From Pseudoxanthomonas sp. J31 (GTDB lineage Bacteria; Pseudomonadota; Gammaproteobacteria; Xanthomonadales; Xanthomonadaceae): a DNA stretch of 64,000 nucleotides. Within the stretch, counting starts at the first letter, position 1. Every line of letters starts with the position of its first letter. Shown here piece by piece: positions 23,386-32,911 of this stretch. The notes beneath the pieces were generated by a model. It saw only the letters and a list, made by a program, of their open reading frames with translations, did not search any database and was not told the DNA's origin. The stretch covers positions 434,001 through 498,000 of the forward strand of contig NZ_AZNZ01000001.1 in assembly GCF_000510725.1 (NCBI RefSeq), given 5' to 3'. Made by a program: the position numbers and the translations under genes.

Positions 23386-25847
23386 AGAAGCCCAGGCTGG
23401 TGGTGGTGGGCAACGGCATGGCCGGCATCCGCACGCTCGAGGAGCTGCTGAAGCTGGTGCCCGGGATGTACGACATCACGGTGTTCGGCGCCGAGCCGCA
23501 TCCCAACTACAACCGCATCCTGCTGTCGCCGGTGCTGGCCGGCGAGCAGGACTTCGACGACATCGTGCTCAATCCGCTGTCCTGGTACGCGGACAACGGC
23601 ATCACCCTGCACCTGGGCAAGGAGGTCACCCGGATCGACCGCGTGCGCCGCAGGGTGGTGGCGGCCGACGGCACCGAGGCCGAGTACGACCGCCTGCTGC
23701 TGGCCACCGGTTCGGTGCCCTTCATCCTGCCGATCCCCGGCAAGGACCTGAAGGGCGTCATCGGCTACCGCGACATCCACGACACCCGCACCATGATCGA
23801 GACCGCGAAGGTGAAGCGGAACGCGGTGGTGATCGGCGGTGGGCTGCTCGGGCTGGAGGCGGCCAACGGCCTCAGGCAGCGCGGCATGGAGGTGACCGTG
23901 GTGCACCTGGCCGGCTGGCTGCTGGAGCGCCAGCTCGACCCGGTGGCTGGTGCGCTGCTGGAGAAGTCGCTGCGCGAGCGCGGGCTGGAGTTCCGGCTCA
24001 ACACCTCGACCACGGAGATCGTCGGCAACGAGGCTGGCGAAGTGGCCGCGGTGCGCTTTTCCGACGGCGGGGAGGTCGCCGCCGACCTGGTGGTCATGGC
24101 CGCGGGCATCCGTCCCAACACCGCCCTGGCCCAGGCCGCCGGCATCCACTGCAACCGCGGCATCGTGGTCAACGACACCCTGCAGACCTACGACCCGCGG
24201 GTGTACGCGGTGGGCGAATGCGCGGCGCACCGTGGCATCGCCTACGGCCTGGTCGCGCCGCTGTTCGAGCAGGCAAAGATCTGCGCCAACCACCTGGCCA
24301 CCTTCGGCATCGGTATCTACAAGGGCTCGGCGGTGTCGACCAAGCTCAAGGTCACCGGCATCGACCTGTTCTCCGCCGGCGACTTCATGGGCGGGGAGGG
24401 GACCGAGGAGATCGTGCTGTCGGATCCGGCCGCCGGCCTGTACCGCAAGCTGGTGATCCGCGACGACCGCCTGGTCGGTGCCTGCCTGTACGGCGACACC
24501 GCCGACGGCGCGTGGTACTTCAAGCAGATCAAGGACGGCACCGCGATCGGCGGGCGCCGCGACACCCTGGCCTTCGGCGAGACCGCGATGGGCGAGGCCG
24601 GCACCGCCGGCCAGGACCGCGCCGCAACCATGGCCGACACCGATGAGGTCTGCGGCTGCAACGGCGTGTGCAAGGGCACCATCGTCAAGACGGTGCGCGA
24701 GCAGGGCCTGTTCACCGTGGACGAGGTCAAGAAGCACACCAAGGCCGCCAGTTCCTGCGGCTCGTGCACCGGCCTGGTCGAGCAGATCCTGATGAACTGC
24801 CTGGGTTCCAACTTCCAGGAGACGCCCAAGACCAAGGCGGTGTGCGGCTGCACCAGCCTCGCCCATGGCGAGGTGCGCCAGGCGATCCGCGAGCACCACC
24901 TGGTCAGCCACGCCCAGGCCTACGCCTTCATGGAATGGCGCACGCCCAACGGCTGCGCCACCTGCCGGCCGGCGATCAACTACTACATGCTCTCGACCTG
25001 GCCGCGCGAGGCCGTGGACGACCCGCAGAGCCGCTTCATCAACGAGCGCGCCCACGCCAACATCCAGAAGGACGGCACCTTCTCAGTGGTGCCGCAGATG
25101 AAGGGCGGCGTCACCAATCCCTCCGAGCTGCGCCGTATCGCCGACGTCGCCGACAGGTACGCCATCCCCATGGTCAAGGTCACCGGTGGCCAGCGCATCG
25201 ACCTGCTGGGCGTGCGCAAGGAGGACCTGGTCGATGTCTGGCGCGACCTGGGGATGAAGTCCGGCCACGCCTACGGCAAATCGATCCGCACGGTGAAGAC
25301 CTGCGTGGGCAGCGAGTTCTGCCGCTTCGGCACCCAGAACAGCACGCAGATGGGCATCGACCTGGAAACCATGCTGGCCAACATGTGGAGCCCGCACAAG
25401 GTCAAGCTCGCCGTGTCCGGTTGCCCGCGCAACTGCGCCGAAAGCGGGATCAAGGACGTGGGCATCATCGCGGTGGAGTCCGGCTGGGAGATCCACGTCG
25501 GCGGCAACGGCGGGATCCGAACCGAGGTCGCGCAGTTCCTGTGCAAGGTGCGCACGGCCGAGGAAGTGAAGGAATACACCGGGGCCTTCCTGCAGCTGTA
25601 CCGCGAAGAGGCGTACTACCTGGACCGCACCGTGCACTACATCCAGCGCGTGGGCCTGGAATACGTCAAGCGCAAGGTGGTCGAGGACGCCGAAAGCCGG
25701 CGCGCGCTGTACGAGCGCCTGCTCTATGCGCTGGAGGGCCTGCCGGATCCGTGGCAGGCGCGCATCGCCGGCGAGCGTCCGCGCGAATACACACCGCTGA
25801 AGCTGGAAGCGCCGGAGCGGCGCATCCCCGCGACCCTGGAGGACTGA
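23382..25847 (+). CDS. nirB: Assimilatory nitrite reductase [NAD(P)H], large subunit
   Basis: An 821-residue enzyme that reduces nitrite to ammonium. Domains in order: FAD-binding GNGMAGIRTLEELL (residues 9-22), NAD-binding VVIGGGLLGLEAANGL near 149, two BFD-like [2Fe-2S] sections with VCGCNGVCKG and ASSCGSCTG (about 424-470) and VCGCTS...CATC, then the siroheme/[4Fe-4S] domain with TCVGSEFC and SGCPRNC supplying the four cluster cysteines. It is full length. It overlaps the GNAT gene and is followed 1 nt later by nirD. Confidence 0.97.
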   Translation: MKKPRLVVVGNGMAGIRTLEELLKLVPGMYDITVFGAEPHPNYNRILLSPVLAGEQDFDDIVLNPLSWYADNGITLHLGKEVTRIDRVRRRVVAADGTEAEYDRLLLATGSVPFILPIPGKDLKGVIGYRDIHDTRTMIETAKVKRNAVVIGGGLLGLEAANGLRQRGMEVTVVHLAGWLLERQLDPVAGALLEKSLRERGLEFRLNTSTTEIVGNEAGEVAAVRFSDGGEVAADLVVMAAGIRPNTALAQAAGIHCNRGIVVNDTLQTYDPRVYAVGECAAHRGIAYGLVAPLFEQAKICANHLATFGIGIYKGSAVSTKLKVTGIDLFSAGDFMGGEGTEEIVLSDPAAGLYRKLVIRDDRLVGACLYGDTADGAWYFKQIKDGTAIGGRRDTLAFGETAMGEAGTAGQDRAATMADTDEVCGCNGVCKGTIVKTVREQGLFTVDEVKKHTKAASSCGSCTGLVEQILMNCLGSNFQETPKTKAVCGCTSLAHGEVRQAIREHHLVSHAQAYAFMEWRTPNGCATCRPAINYYMLSTWPREAVDDPQSRFINERAHANIQKDGTFSVVPQMKGGVTNPSELRRIADVADRYAIPMVKVTGGQRIDLLGVRKEDLVDVWRDLGMKSGHAYGKSIRTVKTCVGSEFCRFGTQNSTQMGIDLETMLANMWSPHKVKLAVSGCPRNCAESGIKDVGIIAVESGWEIHVGGNGGIRTEVAQFLCKVRTAEEVKEYTGAFLQLYREEAYYLDRTVHYIQRVGLEYVKRKVVEDAESRRALYERLLYALEGLPDPWQARIAGERPREYTPLKLEAPERRIPATLED

Positions 25848-25848
25848 C

Positions 25849-26214
25849 ATGGCCATGAACGCCAACTGGGTACGGGTGTGCGCGCTCGGGGAGATCCCGC
25901 TGCTGGGATCGCGCGTGCTGGACTGCGGCCAGGCGGATGCCATCGCCCTGTTCCGTCCCGAGGCGGACAAGGTGTTCGCCCTGGCCGACCGTTGCCCGCA
26001 TCGCGGCGGTCCGCTGTCGCAGGGCATCGTCGCCGGGAAAACGGTGACCTGCCCGCTGCACGGCTGGAACATCCGCCTCGACGACGGCCAGGCCTGCGCC
26101 CCCGACGTGGGCTGCGCGCGCACCTATCCGGTGCAGCTGCGCGGCGAAGAGGTGTGGCTGGCGCTGCCGCTGGAACTGGCCACGCCGGCGGGTGCCGCGG
26201 AGGCGGTGGCCTGA
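25849..26214 (+). CDS. nirD: Assimilatory nitrite reductase, small subunit (Rieske)
   Basis: A 121-residue Rieske-type protein. The [2Fe-2S] ligands are in RCPHRGGPLSQG (Cys-x-His) and CPLHGWNI (Cys-x2-His), about residues 48-68. It completes NirBD. A GGAGG ribosome site lies within the end of nirB. Its stop overlaps the nasA-type reductase start (TGATG). Confidence 0.95.
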   Translation: MAMNANWVRVCALGEIPLLGSRVLDCGQADAIALFRPEADKVFALADRCPHRGGPLSQGIVAGKTVTCPLHGWNIRLDDGQACAPDVGCARTYPVQLRGEEVWLALPLELATPAGAAEAVA

Positions 26215-28994
26215 TGGACGGCGCCGTCCGCACCGCGCAGGCGCCGCCGGCGGTGGAGCGGCGCACCACCCGCAGCACCTGCTGCTACTGCGGCGTGGGC
26301 TGCGGCGTGCTGGTGCACAGCCGGCACGATGCCGCCGGCGAACGCATCACGGGCGTGGAAGGCGATCCCCTGCATCCGGCCAACCGGGGCCGCCTGTGCA
26401 GCAAGGGCCGTACCCTGGCCGAGACCGCGCGCAGCCTGCAGGGCCGCGCCCTGGTGCCGGAGCTGCGCCACCGCCGCCAGGATCCGCGCCGGCCGGCGGA
26501 CTGGGCGGTGGCGCTGGACAGCGTGGCCGACCGCCTGGCCAACATCGTCGAGCGCCATGGTCCGGACGCGGTGGCGTTCTACCTGTCCGGGCAGCTGCTG
26601 ACCGAGGACTACTACGTCTTCAACAAGCTGGCCAAGGGCCTGCTGCGGACCAACAACATCGATACCAACTCGCGGCTGTGCATGTCCGCCGCGGTGACCG
26701 GCTACAAGCTGGCCTTCGGCGCCGACGGCCCGCCCACCTGCTACGAGGACCTGGAGCAGGCGAAGACCGTGCTGTTCGCGGGCAGCAATGCCGCCTGGGC
26801 GCATCCGGTGCTGTTCCGGCGGCTGGAGGAGGCGAGGGCGAAGGATCCGGACGTGCGCTGGATCGTGGTCGATCCACGCCGCACCGATACCGCGGCCATG
26901 GCCGACCTGCACCTGCTGATCCAGCCCGGCACCGACGTGGCCCTGTTCAATGGCATGCTCCACCACCTGGTGTGGGAGGGGCTGCTCGACCAGGACTTCA
27001 TCGACCGCCACACCACCGGCTTCAGCGAACTCAAGCGCCTGCTGCGCGACTACACCCCGCGCATGGCGGCGGAGATCTGCGGCGTGCCGGTCGAGGACCT
27101 GGTCACCGCGGCCGAGTGGTTCGGACGCAGCGCGGCGTCGCTGTCGCTGTACTGCATGGGCCTGAACCAGTCGGTGCACGGCACCGACAAGAACCTCGCC
27201 CTGATCCACCTGCACCTGGCCACCCGCCAGCTGGGCCGCCCGGGGGCGGGGCCGTTCTCGCTGACCGGCCAGCCCAATGCCATGGGCGGGCGCGAGGTCG
27301 GCGGCATGGCGACCATGCTGGCCGCGCACCGCGAGATCACCGATCCGGCGCACCGCGCCGAGGTGGAGGCCTTGTGGCAGCTGCCGCAGGGCAGCCTGCC
27401 GCCACAGCCGGGGCTGGCGGCGGTGGAGTTGTTCGAGGCGGTGCGCGCCGGCCGGATCAAGGCCATCTGGATCGCATGCACCAATCCCGCGCATTCGATG
27501 CCCGACCTCAGCCCGGTACGCGAGGCGCTGCAGCGCGCCGAGCTGGTGATCGTGCAGGAGGCCTTCGCCAATATCGATACTGTGCCTTATGCCGACGTGC
27601 TGCTGCCGGCCGCCACCTGGGGCGAGAAGGAGGGCACGGTCACCAATTCCGAACGCCGCATCTCGCGCGTGCGCGCCGCGGTGGCGCCGCCGGGGCAGGC
27701 GCGTCCGGACTGGTGGATCGCACGCGAGGTCGCGCTGCGGCTGGAAGCGCGACTGGCCGCACCGGGCGCCGCGCCGCTGTTTGCCGCCGACACGCCTGCG
27801 GCGATCTTCGCCGAGCACCGAGCGCTGACCGTGGGCCGCGACCTGGATATCGGCGGGCTGGATTACGCCGTGCTGGAGCAACGCGGTCCGCAGCAGTGGC
27901 CGTTCCGGGCCGGTGCGGAGCAGGGTGACGCGCGTCGCTATGCCGACGGCGTGTTCGCCACCGCCGATGGTCGCGCACGCTTCCACGCCACCCCGTACCG
28001 GCCAGTCGCCGAGCCGACGTCGGCGCGCTTCCCGCTGCGCCTGCTGACCGGGCGCCTGCGCGACCAGTGGCATGGCATGTCGCGCACCGGGCGGGTGCCG
28101 GCGCTGTACACGCACAGCCCCGAGCCCGCGCTGCGCATGCACCCGGAGGATGCGGCACGGCGCGGCCTCAGGGCTGGCGAGCTGGTGCGCGTGTCCAGCA
28201 AGCGCGGCGGCCTGGTATTGCCCCTGGAGCTGTCCGACGAGGTCGGCTCCGGCACCGTGTTCGCGGCCATGCACTGGAGCGGCCAGCACCTGTCCAGCGG
28301 CGGCATCAACGAGCTCAGCCAGCCGGCGGTGGATGCGCGCTCGCGCCAGCCCGAGCTCAAGCACGCCGCGGTGCGGGTGGAGAGGGCGGAGTTCGGCTGG
28401 CATCTGCTGGCCGCGCGCCGTGGCGACGTGCTGGCGATGCACGCGGCGGTGCAGCCGCTGCTTGCGGCCTGCGGCTATGCATCGGTCACGCTGCAGCCGG
28501 ACGTGGATCCGGAGGCGGTCGAAGGCAGCGGCTGGGTGGTGCTGCGCGCCGCCGCCGCCGCGGCCATGCCAGCCGACTGGCAGGCCGCGCTGGAGAACGC
28601 GCTGGGCCTGGCCGCCTCCGTCGACACCCTCGAGTACCGCGACGCCCGCCGCGGCCAGCTCAAGCGCGTGGCCTGGCGCGTTGCCGCAGGTGCCAGCCGT
28701 ATCGATGGCCTGCTCTGGAGCGACGTGCGACCCGGCGGTGAAGCCCTGCTGCGCACCGCGCTGGCGGGCGAGCCCTGGCAGGGTTCGCGCCTGGCCGCCT
28801 TTGCCGCGCTGCCCGAAGTGGCGCGCGATGCGGTGGTCTGCGTCTGCCGCCAGGTCAGCGAATCGGCGATCCGGGCCGAAGTCGCGGCCGGCGCCGACCT
28901 GCCCGCACTGAAGCAGCGCCTGGGCTGCGGCAGCGTCTGCGGCTCCTGCGTGCCCCAGCTCACCCGCCTGGTCCGCCAGGCCGCCAGCGCCTGA
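26214..28994 (+). CDS. nasC: Assimilatory nitrate reductase, molybdopterin catalytic subunit
   Basis: A 926-residue cytosolic enzyme (no signal peptide). The N-terminal [4Fe-4S] motif is TCCYCGVGCGVLV with a later Cys in RGRLCSKG. The molybdopterin domains contain NTNSRLCMS (Cys for Mo coordination near residue 160) and RQLGRPGAGPFSLTGQPNAMGGREVG. A C-terminal BFD-like [2Fe-2S] domain (about 874-920, VCVCRQVSE...GCGSVCGSC) is fused, as in Klebsiella-type NasA, and likely accepts electrons. It converts nitrate to nitrite for NirBD. Confidence 0.95.
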   Translation: MDGAVRTAQAPPAVERRTTRSTCCYCGVGCGVLVHSRHDAAGERITGVEGDPLHPANRGRLCSKGRTLAETARSLQGRALVPELRHRRQDPRRPADWAVALDSVADRLANIVERHGPDAVAFYLSGQLLTEDYYVFNKLAKGLLRTNNIDTNSRLCMSAAVTGYKLAFGADGPPTCYEDLEQAKTVLFAGSNAAWAHPVLFRRLEEARAKDPDVRWIVVDPRRTDTAAMADLHLLIQPGTDVALFNGMLHHLVWEGLLDQDFIDRHTTGFSELKRLLRDYTPRMAAEICGVPVEDLVTAAEWFGRSAASLSLYCMGLNQSVHGTDKNLALIHLHLATRQLGRPGAGPFSLTGQPNAMGGREVGGMATMLAAHREITDPAHRAEVEALWQLPQGSLPPQPGLAAVELFEAVRAGRIKAIWIACTNPAHSMPDLSPVREALQRAELVIVQEAFANIDTVPYADVLLPAATWGEKEGTVTNSERRISRVRAAVAPPGQARPDWWIAREVALRLEARLAAPGAAPLFAADTPAAIFAEHRALTVGRDLDIGGLDYAVLEQRGPQQWPFRAGAEQGDARRYADGVFATADGRARFHATPYRPVAEPTSARFPLRLLTGRLRDQWHGMSRTGRVPALYTHSPEPALRMHPEDAARRGLRAGELVRVSSKRGGLVLPLELSDEVGSGTVFAAMHWSGQHLSSGGINELSQPAVDARSRQPELKHAAVRVERAEFGWHLLAARRGDVLAMHAAVQPLLAACGYASVTLQPDVDPEAVEGSGWVVLRAAAAAAMPADWQAALENALGLAASVDTLEYRDARRGQLKRVAWRVAAGASRIDGLLWSDVRPGGEALLRTALAGEPWQGSRLAAFAALPEVARDAVVCVCRQVSESAIRAEVAAGADLPALKQRLGCGSVCGSCVPQLTRLVRQAASA

Positions 28995-29011
28995 CTTCCC
29001 GGAGAACCACC

Positions 29012-29800
29012 ATGGCCCGCGACCCCCACCACCCCTCACCCAACCCGTGCACGCCCGCCGAGGTGGTGCTGCTTTCCGCCGGGCCCGGCGACCTGGAACT
29101 GCTGACCCTCAAGGCCGTGCGTGCCCTGCAGCAGGCCGAGGTGCTGCTGCTGGACGAGCTGGTCGATCCGGGGATCGTCGGGCTGGCGCCGCAGGCACGC
29201 GTGGTGCGCGTGGGCAAGCGCGGCGGCTGCCGCTCCACGCCGCAGGCCTTCATCTGCCGGCTGATGCGGCGCTACGCGCTGCAGGGCCTGCGCGTGGTCC
29301 GGGTGAAGGGCGGCGAGGCGCTGCTGTTCGGCCGTGCCGGCGAGGAGATCGCTTTCCTGCGCGAGGCGGGCGTCCCCGTGCGCATCATCAATGGCGTCAG
29401 CGCCGCCTTCGCCGCGGCGGCGGCGCTGGGCGTGTCCCTGACCCACCGCCAGCACTGCCATGGCGTGAGCTTCGTCACGGCGCATACCGCCGACCACGGC
29501 GAGCCGGACTGGGAGGCGCTGGCCCGCAGCGGCACCACCCTGGCCATCTACATGGGCATGGGCCGGCTGCCGCGCATCGCCCGCGGCCTGCTGGCGCACC
29601 TGCCGGCGGACACCCCGGCGGCGGTGGTGCAGGCGGCCTCGCAGCCCGGCGAACAGGCGCGGCTGACCACCCTGGCGCGGCTGGCGACGCTGCCGGCCGG
29701 CGGCGACGGCCGCCCCGGCGTGGTCCTGGTCGGGGCAGCACTGGGCGAGGCCGCGCTGCCGGCCATGGCGGAGCAGGCACGGGCGCTGGCTGCGGGCTGA
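29012..29800 (+). CDS. cobA: Uroporphyrinogen-III C-methyltransferase (siroheme)
   Basis: A 262-residue SAM-dependent tetrapyrrole methyltransferase. Motifs: LLSAGPGDLELLTLKA at residues 20-35, VRVKGGEALLFGRAGEE near 95-111 (the usual KGGDPFVFGR with Glu for Asp), NGVSAAFAAAAALGVSLTH near 126, and AIYMGMGRLP. It makes precorrin-2 for the siroheme of NirB. The dehydrogenase/ferrochelatase half of CysG is not fused and not in the window. It has a good ribosome site (GGAG) 18 nt after the reductase and ends the nas operon. Confidence 0.92.
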   Translation: MARDPHHPSPNPCTPAEVVLLSAGPGDLELLTLKAVRALQQAEVLLLDELVDPGIVGLAPQARVVRVGKRGGCRSTPQAFICRLMRRYALQGLRVVRVKGGEALLFGRAGEEIAFLREAGVPVRIINGVSAAFAAAAALGVSLTHRQHCHGVSFVTAHTADHGEPDWEALARSGTTLAIYMGMGRLPRIARGLLAHLPADTPAAVVQAASQPGEQARLTTLARLATLPAGGDGRPGVVLVGAALGEAALPAMAEQARALAAG

Positions 29801-29844
29801 GGCGGCCAGCCGAGGCGGCCGGGCGGCGGCCGGCAGGACCGTAG

Positions 29845-29891
29845 AGATTCCTTTCAGAATCGGCCCGGCCCCGGGAACGGCTGGACACAAT
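29845..29891 (+). promoter_or_regulatory. Flagellar promoter of fliE: direct repeat plus -10
   Basis: AGATTC-N5-AGAATC (29845-29861, 11-bp period) is followed after 24 nt by CACAAT (29886-29891) as a -10. The same architecture occurs before fliM and flgB. Tandem 11-bp-period repeats are typical of OmpR-family binding sites. Confidence 0.6.
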
Positions 29892-29924
29892 GCCGGCCGA
29901 TCTGCTGCCCGAGTCCGCCTGCCC

Positions 29925-30239
29925 ATGGATGCCCTGACGCACCTGCCTTCCCTGCCGTCCCTGGCCATGCTGCAGCCCGGCGAGCTGCCGCCGGCCCCGG
30001 CGTCCGAAGGCCCTTCGGCCAGCGGGTTCGGCGACCTGTTCCAGCGCGCCCTGCACCAGGTGGACGCGGTCCAGCACGAGGCCGCGCGCCAGGTCGAGGC
30101 GGTGGAAACCGGCGCCAGCGACGACCTGGTCGGCGCCATGCTCGCCAGCCAGGAGGCCAGCCTCTCGTTCTCGATGCTGATCCAGGTGCGCAACAAGGTC
30201 ATGGCCGCGTTCGACGACCTCATGAAGACCACGGTCTGA
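29925..30239 (+). CDS. fliE: Flagellar hook-basal body protein FliE
   Basis: A 104-residue protein with the FliE C-terminal core ASLSFSMLIQVRNKVMAAFDDLM, which links the MS ring to the rod. The N-terminal third is Pro-rich and less conserved. It is the first gene of the fliEFGHIJ operon, 16 nt before fliF, and has the shared flagellar promoter upstream. Confidence 0.9.
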   Translation: MDALTHLPSLPSLAMLQPGELPPAPASEGPSASGFGDLFQRALHQVDAVQHEAARQVEAVETGASDDLVGAMLASQEASLSFSMLIQVRNKVMAAFDDLMKTTV

Positions 30240-30255
30240 GCGGGCGCCCACGGAC

Positions 30256-31872
30256 GTGATCGAACGCCTCAAGCCCCTGGCCCAGCGCTGGCTCCCCGCC
30301 TCGCTGCCGCGCCCGTCCCCGGCCACCCTGTCGCGGCTGCTGCCGGTGGTGCTGCTGGCCTTGGCGCTGACCGCGCTGGGGATGATGTACCTGCACCACG
30401 CCGACTCGCGCTACAAGCCGGTGTTCGGCGCGCAGGAGAAGGTGGTGGCGGCCGACGTGATGTCGGTGCTCGACGCCGAGGGCATTCCCTACCGCCTGCA
30501 CCCGGACACCGGCCAGGTGCTGGTGCCGGACTCGCGCCTGGGCCAGGTGCGCATGCTGCTGGCCGCGCGCGGCGTGGTCGCGCGCCTGCCGGACGGCCTG
30601 GAGGTGGTCGACCAGAAGGATCCGCTGGGCGTCAGCCAGTTCGTGCAGGACGTGCGCTTCCGCCGCGGCCTGGAAGGCGAGCTGGTGCAGAGCATCGTCA
30701 CCCTGGACCCGGTGCAGTCGGCGCGCGTGCACCTGTCGGTGGCCAAGTCCTCGTCCTTCATCCTCAGCGACGGCGACAAGAGCTCGGCCTCGGTGGTGCT
30801 GACCCTCAAGCCGGGGCGGCGCCTCAACAAGGAACAGGTGGCGGCGATCATCGCCATGGTCTCCGGCAGCGTCGCCAACCTCGACCCGGCGCGGGTGTCG
30901 GTGGTGGACCAGGCCGGCAACTTCCTGTCCGCCGGCGTCGACCCGGCCAGCCCGCACGGCGGCGACAACGGCGAACTGGCCACCCGGGTGCGCGAGGAAA
31001 CCCTGCGCAACATCCAGGACCTGCTCGGGCCGACCCTGGGCGACGGCAACTTCCGCGCCTCGGTGGCGGTGGAAGTGGACCAGGACCGCGTGGAGGAAAC
31101 CCACGAGCAGTACGGCGAGGCCCCGCGCGTGACCCAGGAGGCCACGCGCGAGGAGAACGACAGCGGCGTGATCCCGCTGGGCGTGCCCGGTTCGCTGTCC
31201 AACCGCCCGGTGGCGGTGGCCGGCGCCGCCGCCAACGACGCGCCCGACGGTCCGCGCTCGCAGAAGAACGCGCTCACCCGCCAGTACGTGTACGACCGCA
31301 ACGTGGTCCAGATCCGGCGCAGCCCGGTGCGGCTCAAGCGCCTGAGCGTGGCGGTGGTGCTCAACAACGCCGCCGCGCCCGGCACCGGTGGTGGTGGCTG
31401 GAATGCCGAGCAGATCGCCAGGATCGAGGACGTCCTGCGTAGCGGCATCGGCATCGACGCCGCGCGCCAGGATGCGCTGGTGGTCTCGGCCATGGATTTC
31501 CGCCCCGACGGCGGCCACGTGGTGCCGCCGTGGTGGAAGGACCCGGAGAACCTGGTCGTGGCGCTGCCGTGGCTGGGCTACGCCGTGCTGGCGCTGTTGG
31601 GCTTCTTCCTGCTGGTGCGCCCGCTGCTGGCGATCCTGCGCCAGTACGCGCCGCAGCCGCCCGCGCCGGAACCGGCCCTGGTGGGCGGCCCGGCCGCCGC
31701 GACCCTGGTCGCCGAGCCGGTGCCGGCGCCGGAACTGGCGCCGCCGGACCCCAAGCTGCCGCCGCTGGGTTCGGATGCCGACGTGCTGGTCGAGCACCTG
31801 CGCGTGCTCGCCAGCCAGGCCCCCGAGCGGGTGGCCGAAGTGCTCAAGCCCTGGATACGCAAGCATGGATAA
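30256..31872 (+). CDS. fliF: Flagellar MS-ring protein FliF
   Basis: A 538-residue inner-membrane ring protein. TM1 is at about residues 29-47, ring-building motifs follow (LLAARGVVARLPDGLE, FRRGLEGELVQSIVTLDPVQSARVHL split by length here only in description), and TM2 lies at about 433-458. The C-terminal 30 residues (LRVLASQAPERVAEVLKPW) form the FliG-binding helix pair. It starts with GTG; no better ATG is available. The end overlaps fliG by 8 nt. Confidence 0.95.
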   Translation: MIERLKPLAQRWLPASLPRPSPATLSRLLPVVLLALALTALGMMYLHHADSRYKPVFGAQEKVVAADVMSVLDAEGIPYRLHPDTGQVLVPDSRLGQVRMLLAARGVVARLPDGLEVVDQKDPLGVSQFVQDVRFRRGLEGELVQSIVTLDPVQSARVHLSVAKSSSFILSDGDKSSASVVLTLKPGRRLNKEQVAAIIAMVSGSVANLDPARVSVVDQAGNFLSAGVDPASPHGGDNGELATRVREETLRNIQDLLGPTLGDGNFRASVAVEVDQDRVEETHEQYGEAPRVTQEATREENDSGVIPLGVPGSLSNRPVAVAGAAANDAPDGPRSQKNALTRQYVYDRNVVQIRRSPVRLKRLSVAVVLNNAAAPGTGGGGWNAEQIARIEDVLRSGIGIDAARQDALVVSAMDFRPDGGHVVPPWWKDPENLVVALPWLGYAVLALLGFFLLVRPLLAILRQYAPQPPAPEPALVGGPAAATLVAEPVPAPELAPPDPKLPPLGSDADVLVEHLRVLASQAPERVAEVLKPWIRKHG

Positions 31873-32911
31873 CCCCGCCGAAGCGGCGCCGACCGGCGCC
31901 GACCTGGTCCCGGCCAAGCGCGTGGAGGTTTCCCCGCTGGAACGCGCCGCCATCACCCTGCTGAGCATGGGCGAGGAGGCGGCCGCGGCGGTGATGCGCT
32001 GCCTCTCGCGCGAGGAGCTGCTGGAGGTGACCCGGGTGATGTCGGGCATCAACGGCGTCAAGGTCGACGCGGTGCAGGAAACCCTGCAGATGTTCTTCGA
32101 TGCCTACCGCGAGCAGAGCGGGGTCAACGGCGCCTCGCGCGCCTACCTGCAGCGCTCGCTGGACCTGGCCCTGGGCAGCGCGGTGGCCAACAGCGTGCTC
32201 AACGGCATCTACGGCGACGTGATCGGGCCGAAGATGCAGCGCCTGGAGTGGGCGCAGCCGCAGTGGCTGGCCGAGCGCCTGGCGCGCGAGCACGTGCGCA
32301 TGCAGGCGATCTTCCTGGCCTTCCTCAAGCCCGAGCAGGCCAGCCAGGTGATCGCCGCGCTGCCGGAGGCGCAGCGCGAGCGCGTGGTGCTGCAGATCGC
32401 GCGGCTGAAGGAGATCGACCACGAGCTGCTGCAGGACCTGGAGGCGATCGTCGACGCCTGCCTGGAGAACCTGGGCAGCCAGAGCGCGGCGGTGGAAGGC
32501 GTGCGCCAGGCGGCGGAGATCCTCAACCGCCTGCCCGGCAACCGCGCCCAGCTGATCGAAGTGCTGCGCGAGGCCGATCCGGACGCCACCGCGCAGATCG
32601 AGGACCGCGTGTACTCGATCGACCTGCTGACCCACCAGAGCGCGCAGACCATCTCCGCGATCCTCGCCGCGGTGCCGTTCGAGAGCTGGGGCGTGGCCCT
32701 CAAGGGCACCGAGCCGTCGCTGCGCGAGGCGCTGTCGCGGGCCATGCCGCGGCGCCAGGTGCAGGCCTTCGAGGACATGCTCAAGCGCACCGGCCCGCTG
32801 CCCATGAGCCGCATCGATAGCGCCCGCCGCGAAATCATGGAGCAGGTGCGCGACATGGCCGAGGCCGGCGAGATCGAGCTGCAGCTGTACACCGAGGAAG
32901 TGGTCGAATGA
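31865..32911 (+). CDS. fliG: Flagellar motor switch protein FliG
   Basis: A 348-residue rotor protein. The FliF-binding N-domain begins near ERAAITLLSMGEEAA (about 28-42), the middle domain carries LAFLKPEQASQVIAALP (the EHPQT-like segment is LKPEQAS here), and the C-terminal torque domain keeps the charged ridge in VALKGTEPSLREALSRAMPR and QAFEDMLKR. It interacts with MotA and FliM. The ATG overlaps the fliF stop. Confidence 0.95.
   Translation: MDNPAEAAPTGADLVPAKRVEVSPLERAAITLLSMGEEAAAAVMRCLSREELLEVTRVMSGINGVKVDAVQETLQMFFDAYREQSGVNGASRAYLQRSLDLALGSAVANSVLNGIYGDVIGPKMQRLEWAQPQWLAERLAREHVRMQAIFLAFLKPEQASQVIAALPEAQRERVVLQIARLKEIDHELLQDLEAIVDACLENLGSQSAAVEGVRQAAEILNRLPGNRAQLIEVLREADPDATAQIEDRVYSIDLLTHQSAQTISAILAAVPFESWGVALKGTEPSLREALSRAMPRRQVQAFEDMLKRTGPLPMSRIDSARREIMEQVRDMAEAGEIELQLYTEEVVE

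Noticed and set aside
22206-25847. A 1213-codon open frame running through nirC and the GNAT gene into nirB
   Set aside because: The part before 23382 is a GC-driven open shadow of nirC and the GNAT gene, both of which have clear families in other frames. The nirB domains begin only at 23382.
26124-29039. A 971-codon open frame opposite the nitrate reductase
   Set aside because: Antisense shadow of a high-GC gene; its translation is Gly/Ala/Arg/His-rich without motifs, while the sense frame has all molybdopterin and iron-sulfur motifs.
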